Of a stretch of 15,645 nucleotides of DNA, positions 1-5,917 are shown piece by piece (positions within the stretch are counted from its first letter, which is position 1; each line of letters begins with the position of its first letter). The stretch lies in the NCBI GenBank assembly GCA_964242325.1, contig CAXTCI010000129.1:1-15645 (forward strand). The letters are read 5' to 3'. Below the pieces are notes generated by a model, which did no database searches, was not told the DNA's origin, and saw nothing but the letters and a program-made list of their open reading frames with translations. This DNA comes from DASWOJ01 sp964242325 (GTDB lineage: Bacteria; Pseudomonadota; Alphaproteobacteria; Acetobacterales; Acetobacteraceae). Made by a program: the position numbers and the translations under genes.

Positions 1-1
1 G

Positions 2-682
2 GCCATGCCTGTTCCGGCGGAGCCGCTGCCGCCCTGGGCCGGGCGCCCCGGCAACTGGCGCCCTGCGCCCCCGCCGCCTGAACCGCCGCTGCCCACTCCG
101 CTGGCGCCTAGCCGGCCCGACGGCGCGGCGCTAGGGCCGGTGCCGCGGGCCGCGTCGCCGTTGCAGGTCCGGGACGACGCCGGGCAGCGTTTCCTGCGCG
201 GCAACCTGGTCCACACCCTGCTGCAATACCTGCCGGACCTGCCGCCGGACCAGCAGGAGACGGCGGCGCTGGAGCACCTGGGCCGTCCCGCGTTCGGCCT
301 ACCCTGGGCGGAAGTCGCCGGCCTGGCGGCGCAAGTGATGGGCGTGCTGCGCCACCCGGAGCTTGCGCCGCTGTTCGGGCCTGAGGGACGGGCGGAGCAG
401 CCGCTGGCTGGCCTGGTCGGCAACACCGTCGTCAACGGCGTCGTGGACCGCTTGGCGATACGGCCTGGCGAGGTTTGGCTAGCCGACTACAAAACCCACC
501 GTGACGCTCCGGCCGATGTGCTGGCCACGCCAGCGCGCTACTTGCGCCAGATTGCGGCCTACCGCGCCGTGTTGCGGGGTGTGTTCCCCGACCGAACCAT
601 ACGCTGCGCCCTGGTCTGGACCGCAGGCGTCACCGTGGCCATGCTGCCCGAAGCCCTGCTGGACAGCCATGCGCCAGCTTGA
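2..682 (+). CDS. addA: AddA double-strand break repair helicase/nuclease, C-terminal part (5' truncated)
   Basis: This is the C-terminal end of the AddA subunit of the AddAB helicase-nuclease, which processes double-strand DNA ends for RecA loading; the true start lies before the window. The reading frame is open from base 2. A proline-rich linker comes first. The RecB-like PD-(D/E)XK nuclease domain follows, with the family's RGNLVHTLLQYLP motif, then GVVDRLA with its metal-binding Asp at 446-448, then LADYKT with catalytic Asp at 485-487 and Lys at 491-493. Next is YLRQIAAYRAVL, the usual Q..Y helix. All key nuclease residues are present, so the domain looks intact. It lies 52 nt upstream of trxA on the same strand, a neighbourhood I recall as common in alphaproteobacteria. 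Helicase motifs are outside the window, so the subunit call rests on the nuclease domain and the context. Confidence 0.88.
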   Translation, partial: AMPVPAEPLPPWAGRPGNWRPAPPPPEPPLPTPLAPSRPDGAALGPVPRAASPLQVRDDAGQRFLRGNLVHTLLQYLPDLPPDQQETAALEHLGRPAFGLPWAEVAGLAAQVMGVLRHPELAPLFGPEGRAEQPLAGLVGNTVVNGVVDRLAIRPGEVWLADYKTHRDAPADVLATPARYLRQIAAYRAVLRGVFPDRTIRCALVWTAGVTVAMLPEALLDSHAPA

Positions 683-734
683 TCCGTCAAGGCCCGGTCC
701 CCACGTCTTCATCTGTTTCATTTAGGAGCGCGCT

Positions 735-1061
735 TTGAGCCAGAACACGGTTGCAGTCAGCGACAACGAGTTCAAGTCACAGGTCCTGGACAGCAAGGAA
801 CCGGTGCTGGTGGACTTTTGGGCGGAATGGTGTGGTCCCTGCAAGATGATTGCCCCGGCGCTTGAGGAGATCGCCGCCGAGAACAAGGGGCGCCTGACCG
901 TCGCCAAGGTAAACATTGACGACAATCCAATGTCGCCGAACACCTACGGCGTGCGTGGCATTCCGACGATGATCCTGTTCAAGGACGGCAAGCCGATGGC
1001 AACCAAGATCGGCGCGGCGCCCAAGAGCGAGCTGAAATCGTGGGTGGCAAGCAACCTCTAA
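735..1061 (+). CDS. trxA: Thioredoxin
   Basis: This is a 108-residue cytoplasmic thioredoxin, the standard family length. It is a dithiol-disulfide oxidoreductase that supplies electrons to enzymes such as ribonucleotide reductase. The active site WCGPCK places the redox cysteines at residues 33 and 36, and the cis-proline loop RGIPT has Pro77. The buried Asp27 of the VDFWAEW strand is also present. The start codon is TTG, supported by an AGGAG ribosome-binding site at 724-728, six bases upstream. The gene follows addA by 52 nt and is probably co-transcribed with it, although a promoter inside addA cannot be excluded. A strong hairpin lies just after the stop. There is no signal peptide, so this is not a periplasmic thioredoxin-like protein. 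Confidence 0.97.
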   Translation: MSQNTVAVSDNEFKSQVLDSKEPVLVDFWAEWCGPCKMIAPALEEIAAENKGRLTVAKVNIDDNPMSPNTYGVRGIPTMILFKDGKPMATKIGAAPKSELKSWVASNL

Positions 1062-1068
1062 TTTAACT

Positions 1069-1097
1069 GGTCGCGCCTGCGCTTGCCAGGCGCGACC
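1069..1097. terminator. Bidirectional terminator-like hairpin between convergent genes
   Basis: The arms GGTCGCGCCTG (1069-1079) and CAGGCGCGACC (1087-1097) form a perfect 11-bp stem with a 7-nt loop. The hairpin starts 8 nt after the trxA stop and lies 30 nt beyond the stop of the converging minus-strand gene. Neither strand has a strong U-tract; on the minus strand a modest AT-rich stretch follows the stem. It is a likely shared transcription end or an RNA 3'-end stabiliser. Confidence 0.65.
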
Positions 1098-1127
1098 GCA
1101 CTGCATGGTTCCAGCCGAAGCTCGGGT

Positions 1128-1418
1128 TTAAGCCTCCCCAGCAGATAAGTGAAACGGCGCTACCTTTGCATCCGGCCCGACTTCTTCCTGAAGCGCCGTC
1201 TGGGCCGCTTTCATCGTAACGGCGGGATTGTCGCCCTTCGGTTCGACTGTGACTGACAGCTTGCAGCCGTCATCCCAGCCTGCCTCGACAGCGCTCCCAT
1301 CTGCGAGCCTGTCCATTACTCCGTCAGCAACCTTTTGCGGCACTGCGTAGCGATCGACGCCCGGCTTTTGGACGCCCGCGACGGGGGGAAGCTGCACATC
1401 GGTCTCATACTTCGACAT
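1128..1418 (-). CDS. Small hypothetical protein (about 96 aa)
   Basis: I do not recognise this protein. It is a short soluble-looking sequence beginning MSKYETDVQLPPVAG and ending PFHLSAGEA. It has no signal peptide, membrane segment or cysteine cluster; the single Cys lies in the stretch WDDGCKLSVTVEP. The reading frame continues further upstream, to starts at 1451 or 1508. The start at 1418 is preferred because AAGGTG lies six bases before it, while the upstream candidates have no ribosome-binding site. The gene converges on trxA and shares its hairpin. Codon use is less GC-biased than in its neighbours, which fits an accessory gene. Whether it is expressed is unproven; the ribosome-binding site and open frame are the only support. 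Confidence 0.5.
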   Translation of the reverse strand: MSKYETDVQLPPVAGVQKPGVDRYAVPQKVADGVMDRLADGSAVEAGWDDGCKLSVTVEPKGDNPAVTMKAAQTALQEEVGPDAKVAPFHLSAGEA

Positions 1419-1430
1419 TGCATACACCTT

Positions 1431-1440
1431 GATAGCTATC
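1431..1440. promoter_or_regulatory. Short perfect palindrome upstream of the small hypothetical gene
   Basis: GATAGCTATC is a perfect 10-bp palindrome, 12 bases upstream of the preferred start codon of the hypothetical gene and adjoining its ribosome-binding site. It could be an operator or nothing; ten-base palindromes occur by chance. The rest of 1419-1601 holds only this site, another short inverted repeat at 1566-1590, and possibly the end of the interrupted GNAT gene. Confidence 0.2.
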
Positions 1441-1565
1441 GTTTCGGTCATACGATGTAAGAGGCTCTTGGTTTCCCGGTTTTGCGTCCGTTGCCGCACA
1501 ATATGCAAGTGGCCGCTGAGACCCGGCGAAGTGGGTTGAGCACCGGATCAAGGCCATGATGACCA

Positions 1566-1590
1566 CCAATCATGGATAAAATATGATTGG
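1566..1590. repeat. Inverted repeat next to the assembly gap
   Basis: The arms CCAATCAT (1566-1573) and ATGATTGG (1583-1590) are perfect inverted copies separated by nine AT-rich bases. The site lies 11 nt from the run of N, near where the GNAT gene should end. It may be a weak terminator stem for that gene, but no U-tract follows on either strand. Confidence 0.35.
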
Positions 1591-1601
1591 CCTGAGTCTG
1601 C

Positions 1602-1701
1602 NNNNNNNNNNNNNNNNNNNNNNNNNNNNNNNNNNNNNNNNNNNNNNNNNNNNNNNNNNNNNNNNNNNNNNNNNNNNNNNNNNNNNNNNNNNNNNNNNNN
1701 N
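1602..1701. other. Assembly gap (100 N)
   Basis: Exactly 100 consecutive N, a conventional placeholder for a gap of unknown length. It falls inside the GNAT acetyltransferase gene, so the frame and distance across it cannot be trusted, and extra genes could be hidden here. Confidence 0.99.
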
Positions 1702-2057
1702 GTCAGCCAGTACATCCGGGAGGCCGCCCGTTCCCGGGCACGGGCGGCGACCGCCTCGATCAACGCACGGCCTGCGCCAGCGCCACGAGCAACCTCATCA
1801 ACGTATAGGTCTTGCAGGTAGCAGGCCGACGCTGTCGTCCAGCAATGTGCGTGAAACAGAAAGTGCGTGATGCCGACAATGCTGCCGTCGCACCGGGCGG
1901 CTAGGCCGTGCACTGCTGTATCGTGCAACAGCCGCGCCCAGGTATCCTCATACTGCTCTTCCGGCAAAGCCGTTCCGTAGAACGCCAGGTAGGCCCGCCA
2001 CAACTCAGTCCAGCGCGGACGATCCTGCGGATGCAGCCGTGAAACCTCGATCTCCAT
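1702..2057 (-). CDS. GNAT family N-acetyltransferase, 3' end lost in assembly gap
   Basis: This is the N-terminal 118 residues of a GCN5-related acetyltransferase, which transfers acetyl from acetyl-CoA to an amine; the substrate is unknown. The CoA pyrophosphate-binding segment LYVDEVARGAGAGRALIEA spans residues 84-102, with the R-G-x-G-x-G turn at 91-96 after the usual beta strand ending in Tyr85-Val86. About 30-40 C-terminal residues of the fold are missing. The frame that happens to continue beyond the gap ends in a tail that does not look like a GNAT C-terminus, so I stop at the gap edge. The start at 2057 is chosen over 2081 because GGAG lies six bases upstream of it. It overlaps the end of the cupin gene by 53 nt in another frame, which suggests co-translation. 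Confidence 0.75.
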
Positions 2058-2454
2058 GCCCTTCTCCGCCTTCCGGACCATAAAACATTATCCAACAGGC
2101 GAAGTCGTCGCTGAAGCTCTCGAACCGGTGCTCCGTTCCAGCCGGGACAAAGATGGCGTCACCCGGGCCGAATGCCACGCGATCCTCACCCGTCAGCGGC
2201 AGGCTGAGGTCGTCACCCAGCGGATGGCTGTCCAGGGCACGCATGAAGATGCCGGTGCCACTCACCACCACATACAACTCGTCCCGGTCGTGTGGGGTTT
2301 GCGGATCATGGCCCGTAGGAGAGAACCAGCGCAGCTCCATCGTGCCATGCGCCATCGCCAACGCCGTCGTCCGGCCAGGATCGGTCGGCATCCTGCGCGC
2401 CTCCTCCGGGGTGGCGTGCAGCTTTGGCGTCGGCGGCACGTTTTGTCCGTCCAT
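2005..2454 (-). CDS. Cupin domain protein
   Basis: This is a 149-residue single-domain cupin, a small beta-barrel that usually binds a metal; the function is not assignable from sequence. The first cupin motif is the region HDRDELYVVVSGTG (residues 55-68), and the second is GPGDAIFVPAGTEHRF (97-111), with Pro104 and His109 at the usual places. Motif 1 lacks a clean HxH, so metal ligation may be atypical. The start at 2454 has GGAG six bases upstream; the frame extends upstream to 2580 without support. The barrel appears complete near FYGPEGG at residue 130. The last 17 or so residues are low complexity and overlap the GNAT start, so they may be a recent extension. It probably forms a two-gene unit with the GNAT gene. 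Confidence 0.8.
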   Translation of the reverse strand: MDGQNVPPTPKLHATPEEARRMPTDPGRTTALAMAHGTMELRWFSPTGHDPQTPHDRDELYVVVSGTGIFMRALDSHPLGDDLSLPLTGEDRVAFGPGDAIFVPAGTEHRFESFSDDFACWIMFYGPEGGEGHGDRGFTAASAGSSALD

Positions 2455-2479
2455 AAAAGGCTCCGGGTGCGGCAAGGAA

Positions 2480-2494
2480 CGCGGTCGGACCGCG
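2480..2494. promoter_or_regulatory. GC-rich palindrome between folC and the cupin gene
   Basis: CGCGGTC, one central base, then GACCGCG: seven-base perfect arms within the 110-nt space between the folC stop and the cupin start, 26 bases upstream of the cupin start codon. It could be an operator for the cupin-GNAT pair or the stem of a folC terminator (five pairs with a five-base loop). There is no U-tract. Confidence 0.3.
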
Positions 2495-2564
2495 GTAGCT
2501 GCATCAGATGGGTTGTCCTGCCAGACGCCAAGCCCCCCGTGATGGCCCCGACGTATGGTTTCAG

Positions 2565-3833
2565 CTATACCGGGTGCCAACCGTCACCTTTCAGCACCTC
2601 GCCGGCAAGATACAGGCTTCCGCACACCAACACGCGCGACGGCTGCCCCAGCGGCAACTGGCGCAGGGCATCGGCCACGGTCGGGCCAGGCCGGGCAACG
2701 CCGCCGGATGCGGCAACGATGTCGGGAATGGGAAGTGCAAGGTGCTGATCCCGCTCCCGAACCGCCCACACCGTCGCGGCGTAGGGCAGCAGCGGGCGCA
2801 GGAACTCGGCGGTGTCCTTCGCCTGCTTCATGCCGACGATCAAGTGCACCGGGCAGTCCGACCAGGATCGCAGGTGCTGTGCCAGGGCGGTCCCGCCGCC
2901 GGGATTATGACCGCCGTCCAGCCAGAGTTCCCACGTATCCGGCAACGCCGCTGCAAGCCTGCCGTGCAGCCGCTGCAGGCGGGCAGGCCACTCGGCATGC
3001 GCCACTCCGGACCACGCCGCGTCCGGAACAGGGCTACGAGCTCTCAGAGCCGCCGCAGCGATGCCGACATTATCGTGCTGGTGCGGCCCGGGCAGGGAGG
3101 GCATGGGCAAATCCAACATCCCGGCGCCATCGGCATAGCGCAGCCCCGCGCCTTGCGGGCCGATGGTCCAATCGCGTCCGCGGGCCAGCAACGGCGCCCC
3201 GGCTGCATCGGCGTATGCCTGCAGCACGGCGAGTACCTCCGGCTGCTGCGCACCGGTGACGACGGGAACGCCGGGCTTGATGATCCCCGCCTTTTCCGCG
3301 GCGATCAGGGCCAGCGTATCGCCCAGCATCTCCGCATGATCCATCGAGATGGAGGTGATGGCGCATACGGCGGGCCGGGCGATCACGTTTGTGGTGTCGC
3401 CCCGGCCCCCCAGCCCGACCTCCAGCAGGCATAGATCGGCGGGAACCTCGGCGAACAGCATGAAGGCCGCGGCGGTGATGACCTCGAACACCGTGATGGG
3501 CGCCCCGGCGTTGATGGCCTCGATCCGCTCCAGTGCCTCCGACAACGCCTCGTCCGTCACGAGCCGCCCGGCGATCCGTATCCGCTCGTTGAAGCGGACC
3601 AGGTGCGGCGAGGTATAGACATGGGTGCGCCAGCCCGCGGCCTCGGCGACCCCGCGCATGAAGGCGCAGGTGCTGCCCTTGCCGTTGGTGCCCGCGACGT
3701 GAACGACCGGGGGCAACCTGTCCTCGGGGTGTCCCAACTGGGCCAGCAGGCGTTGCAGCCGGTCCAGGCTCAGATCAATCAAACGAGGATACAGGCCGTG
3801 CAGGCGTTCTATGATCGGCTCGACCTGGCTCAT
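2565..3833 (-). CDS. folC: Bifunctional folylpolyglutamate synthase / dihydrofolate synthase
   Basis: This 422-residue cytoplasmic ligase adds glutamate to dihydropteroate and to folates using ATP; it belongs to the Mur ligase superfamily. The P-loop VAGTNGKGST is at residues 46-55. The segment SMDHAEMLGDTLALIAAEKAGIIKPGVPVV carries the magnesium-binding His and the carbamylated-Lys region typical of FolC. The C-terminal ligase domain has LDGGHNPGG, where the family usually has LDGAHNP. Length matches the family. The start at 3833 (MSQVEPIIERLHGLYPRLIDLSLDRL) fits the conserved FolC N-terminus; an in-frame start at 3920 would add 29 unconserved residues encoded through a hairpin. An AAGGAA lies rather far upstream. 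It follows accD on the same strand with 145 nt between them. Confidence 0.95.
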   Translation of the reverse strand: MSQVEPIIERLHGLYPRLIDLSLDRLQRLLAQLGHPEDRLPPVVHVAGTNGKGSTCAFMRGVAEAAGWRTHVYTSPHLVRFNERIRIAGRLVTDEALSEALERIEAINAGAPITVFEVITAAAFMLFAEVPADLCLLEVGLGGRGDTTNVIARPAVCAITSISMDHAEMLGDTLALIAAEKAGIIKPGVPVVTGAQQPEVLAVLQAYADAAGAPLLARGRDWTIGPQGAGLRYADGAGMLDLPMPSLPGPHQHDNVGIAAAALRARSPVPDAAWSGVAHAEWPARLQRLHGRLAAALPDTWELWLDGGHNPGGGTALAQHLRSWSDCPVHLIVGMKQAKDTAEFLRPLLPYAATVWAVRERDQHLALPIPDIVAASGGVARPGPTVADALRQLPLGQPSRVLVCGSLYLAGEVLKGDGWHPV

Positions 3834-3875
3834 GGCAGCAGGCGCATTCCTTCTTGCGTCAGTGCGAGCCACGAT

Positions 3876-3918
3876 GAGGCACGGCAATCCGGGGGCGGCC
3901 CATGGATTACCATGCCGC
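3876..3918 (-). repeat. Stem-loop in the accD-folC spacer
   Basis: The arms 3876-3890 and 3904-3918 pair over 14 of 15 positions when read as minus-strand RNA, counting two G-U pairs, around a 13-nt GC-rich loop. The core pairing is GGATTGCCGTGCC with GGCATGGTAATCC. It lies about 40 nt upstream of the folC start and 60 nt after accD. It has no U-tract, so it more likely acts as an RNA-processing or stability element, or a weak attenuator, than as an intrinsic terminator. Confidence 0.5.
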
Positions 3919-3978
3919 AAGCGCGCGCTGCGTTGCTGGCATCGCCCGGGTTCACGGCTTCAATGGCCGGCACCGCCG

Positions 3979-4902
3979 TCACGCCGCCGCAGCTCCTTCG
4001 ATGGGAGGCTGGTCGGTCTCGGCCGCGGGCACCGGCAGGGTCAGCAGGCCGATCAGCCGCGCCAGGGTTTCATGCATCTCGGTCCGGCGGATGATCATAT
4101 CCAGGATCCCGCGCTCATAGAGGTATTCGGCGCGCTGGAAGCCCTCGGGCAGCTTCTCGCGCACGGTCTGCTCGATAACGCGGGCGCCGGCGAAGCCGAT
4201 CAGGGCGCCGGGCTCGGCAATCTGCACGTCTCCCAGCATGGCGAAGCTGGCGGTAACGCCGCCGGTCGTGGGATCGGTCAGCACGGTGATGAAGGGCAGC
4301 CCGGCCTCTTTCACCATCCGGGACGCGATGGTCGTGCGGGGCATCTGCATGAGGCTGACTGCACCCTCCTGCATCCGGGCGCCGCCGCTCGCGGTAAATA
4401 CGATCAGCGGCGCATGTTGCAGAACGGCCAGGCGGGCGGCGGTGACGATGGCTTCACCCACCGCGGCACCCATGCTGCCGGCCATGAACTCGAACGCCAT
4501 CGCCGCAACCACCGCGCGATGGCCGCCGATCGTGCCGTGCGCCACCAGGATGGCGTCGTCGAGGCCAGTGCGGTCGCGGGCCTCCTTCAGCCGGGCGGCA
4601 TAGGGCTTGCTGTCGCGGAACTTCAACGGGTCGTTGGGCGCCCGGGGCAGCTCGATGCGGGTGAGCTGGCCGGGCTTGTCACCCTCGGCGTCGAAGCCGT
4701 CGAAGGTGTAGGCCAGGCGCTCCGCGGCCGTAGGGCGCATGTGGTAGCCGCAGGCGGTGCAAACCTTCAGGTTGCGCTGCAGGTCGCGGCTGAACAGCAT
4801 CTGCTGGCAGTTCGGACATTGGGTCCACAGGTTGTCGGGGACATCGCGGCGGCCGAGCCAGGTGCGTATCTTTGGGCGGACGTATTCGGCAAGCCAGCTC
4901 AT
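3979..4902 (-). CDS. accD: Acetyl-CoA carboxylase, carboxyltransferase beta subunit
   Basis: This is the beta subunit of the carboxyltransferase half of acetyl-CoA carboxylase, which moves CO2 from biotin to acetyl-CoA to make malonyl-CoA for fatty acid synthesis. It is 307 residues, normal for AccD. The N-terminal four-cysteine zinc ribbon is intact: CPNC (Cys29, Cys32) and CTAC (Cys48, Cys51). The crotonase-like core includes TASGGARMQEG and the TDPTTGGVTASFAMLGDV oxyanion region. The C-terminus is a short Ala/Pro-rich tail. It starts 9 nt after the trpA stop; its AGGA ribosome-binding sequence overlaps the trpA stop codon, indicating translational coupling. accD between trpA and folC is a familiar order in proteobacteria. 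The partner accA is not in the window. Confidence 0.97.
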   Translation of the reverse strand: MSWLAEYVRPKIRTWLGRRDVPDNLWTQCPNCQQMLFSRDLQRNLKVCTACGYHMRPTAAERLAYTFDGFDAEGDKPGQLTRIELPRAPNDPLKFRDSKPYAARLKEARDRTGLDDAILVAHGTIGGHRAVVAAMAFEFMAGSMGAAVGEAIVTAARLAVLQHAPLIVFTASGGARMQEGAVSLMQMPRTTIASRMVKEAGLPFITVLTDPTTGGVTASFAMLGDVQIAEPGALIGFAGARVIEQTVREKLPEGFQRAEYLYERGILDMIIRRTEMHETLARLIGLLTLPVPAAETDQPPIEGAAAA

Positions 4903-4911
4903 GGCGAAATC

Positions 4912-5742
4912 CTAGGCCGGCACGCGGGCGTGGCGGACGCCGTCGGCCAGGGCGCGCACCTGGTTCAGCACGCGCTGCGCCGTGTCGGGCGTAGCACGGC
5001 CGTGCTCGTCCAGGCTGGCGGCCAAGGTCTCGATCAGGGCGGAGGCGACCACCGCGGCGTCGGCGTGGCGGACGGCGTCGGCGGCCTGCGCCGGGGTGCG
5101 GACGCCGAAGCCGATGGCGACCGGCAGGTTGGTCACCGCGCGCAGCCGGGGCAGGGCGGCAGCCAGGCTTTCGGTGGTAGCGCTGCGGGTGCCGGTGATG
5201 CCGGTGATGCTGACGTAGTAAACGAAGCCGCTGCTGCCGTGCAGGACCACCGGCAGCCGCGCATCGTCCGTGGTGGGGGCGACCAGGCGGATGATGTCGA
5301 GGTCGTTGGCCGCGGCATGGGCGATGATGAGGTCCGCTTCCTCGGTCGGCAGGTCCACGATGATCAGGCCGTCCACCCCGGCGGCAGCGGCGTCATAGCA
5401 GAACCGCTCAGGACCATAGGAGGCGATAGGGTTCAGGTAGCCCATCAGGATGACGGGGGTGCCAATGTCCTCCAGCCGGAAATCGCGGACCATAGCAAGC
5501 GTGCGGGCGAGGGTGGCACCGGCCTTGAGGCCGCGCAGCCCGGCGGCTTGGATGGTGGGGCCGTCCGCCATGGGGTCGGTGAAGGGCATGCCAATCTCGA
5601 TCAGGTCGGCACCGGCGCCGGGCATGCCGCGCAGGATGGCCATGCTGGTTTCGGCGTCGGGATCGTAGGCCTCCAGGAACGGGATCAAGGCGCCCCGGCC
5701 CTCCTGGCGGAGCGCGGCGAACCGTGCGGCGATGCGGCTCAT
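4912..5742 (-). CDS. trpA: Tryptophan synthase alpha subunit
   Basis: The alpha subunit cleaves indole-3-glycerol phosphate to indole, which is channelled to TrpB. It is 276 residues, near the usual 268. Catalytic Glu49 (LIEIGMPFTDP) and Asp60 (PMADGPT) fall at exactly the classical positions. The phosphate-binding TIM-barrel loops are YYVSITGITGTR and AIGFGVRTP. The segment HGSSGFVYY replaces the more usual ASRGFTYY, and FLEAYDP replaces FLTAGDP, both conservative. The start at 5742 is preferred to 5820, which would translate through a REP-like repeat. The ribosome-binding GGAG seven bases upstream is part of that repeat. The gene follows trpB after 175 nt, an unusually wide gap for trpBA, which are normally overlapping or adjacent. 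Confidence 0.97.
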   Translation of the reverse strand: MSRIAARFAALRQEGRGALIPFLEAYDPDAETSMAILRGMPGAGADLIEIGMPFTDPMADGPTIQAAGLRGLKAGATLARTLAMVRDFRLEDIGTPVILMGYLNPIASYGPERFCYDAAAAGVDGLIIVDLPTEEADLIIAHAAANDLDIIRLVAPTTDDARLPVVLHGSSGFVYYVSITGITGTRSATTESLAAALPRLRAVTNLPVAIGFGVRTPAQAADAVRHADAAVVASALIETLAASLDEHGRATPDTAQRVLNQVRALADGVRHARVPA

Positions 5743-5747
5743 GGTGC

Positions 5748-5786
5748 TGCTCCCTCTCCCTCCGGGAGAGGGTCGGGGTGAGGGGG
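5748..5786. repeat. REP-like repeat, copy 1 of an inverted pair
   Basis: A 39-bp GC-rich element whose internal palindrome is CCCTCTCCC (5752-5760), loop TCC, GGGAGAGGG (5764-5772). Its tail reads TCGGGGTGAGGGGG. It matches copy 2 at 5862-5900 in inverted orientation at 37 of 39 positions. Similar CCCCTCACCCC...CCCTCTCCC units are widely known as repetitive extragenic palindromes in proteobacteria. Its minus-strand GGGAG serves as the trpA ribosome-binding site. Confidence 0.85.
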
Positions 5787-5861
5787 TCTTGGCTGCGGAG
5801 CGGGGAACGCAGCGCGACATAGGGCTGCCACCCTCCGATTATGATGCATGGCGCTTGCCCG

Positions 5862-5900
5862 CCCCCTCACCCCAACCCTCTCCCGGAGGAAGAGGGAGCA
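5862..5900. repeat. REP-like repeat, copy 2 of an inverted pair
   Basis: The inverted partner of 5748-5786, with two base differences (A for G in the CCCCAACCC segment and in GGAGGAAGAGGG). The internal hairpin has arms 5876-5884 and 5888-5896, with one mismatch that becomes a G-U pair in minus-strand RNA. It begins 18 nt after the trpB stop. Together the two copies could form one very long stem around a 75-nt loop, or two separate small hairpins. Confidence 0.85.
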
Positions 5901-5917
5901 AGAAGTGCGGCTCATCC

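Noticed and set aside
679..690. Palindrome TTGA-N4-TCAA after the addA stop
   Set aside because: Four-base arms overlapping the stop codon are expected by chance; there is no supporting context.
2508..3434. Plus-strand frames opposite folC
   Set aside because: Arg/Pro/Gln-rich shadows without ribosome-binding sites; folC on the minus strand explains this DNA.
3811..5781. Very long plus-strand reading frame (656 codons) opposite accD and trpA
   Set aside because: It is antisense to well-supported genes; its His/Gly/Ala/Gln-rich composition is typical of frames opposite GC-rich coding DNA, with no recognisable domain.
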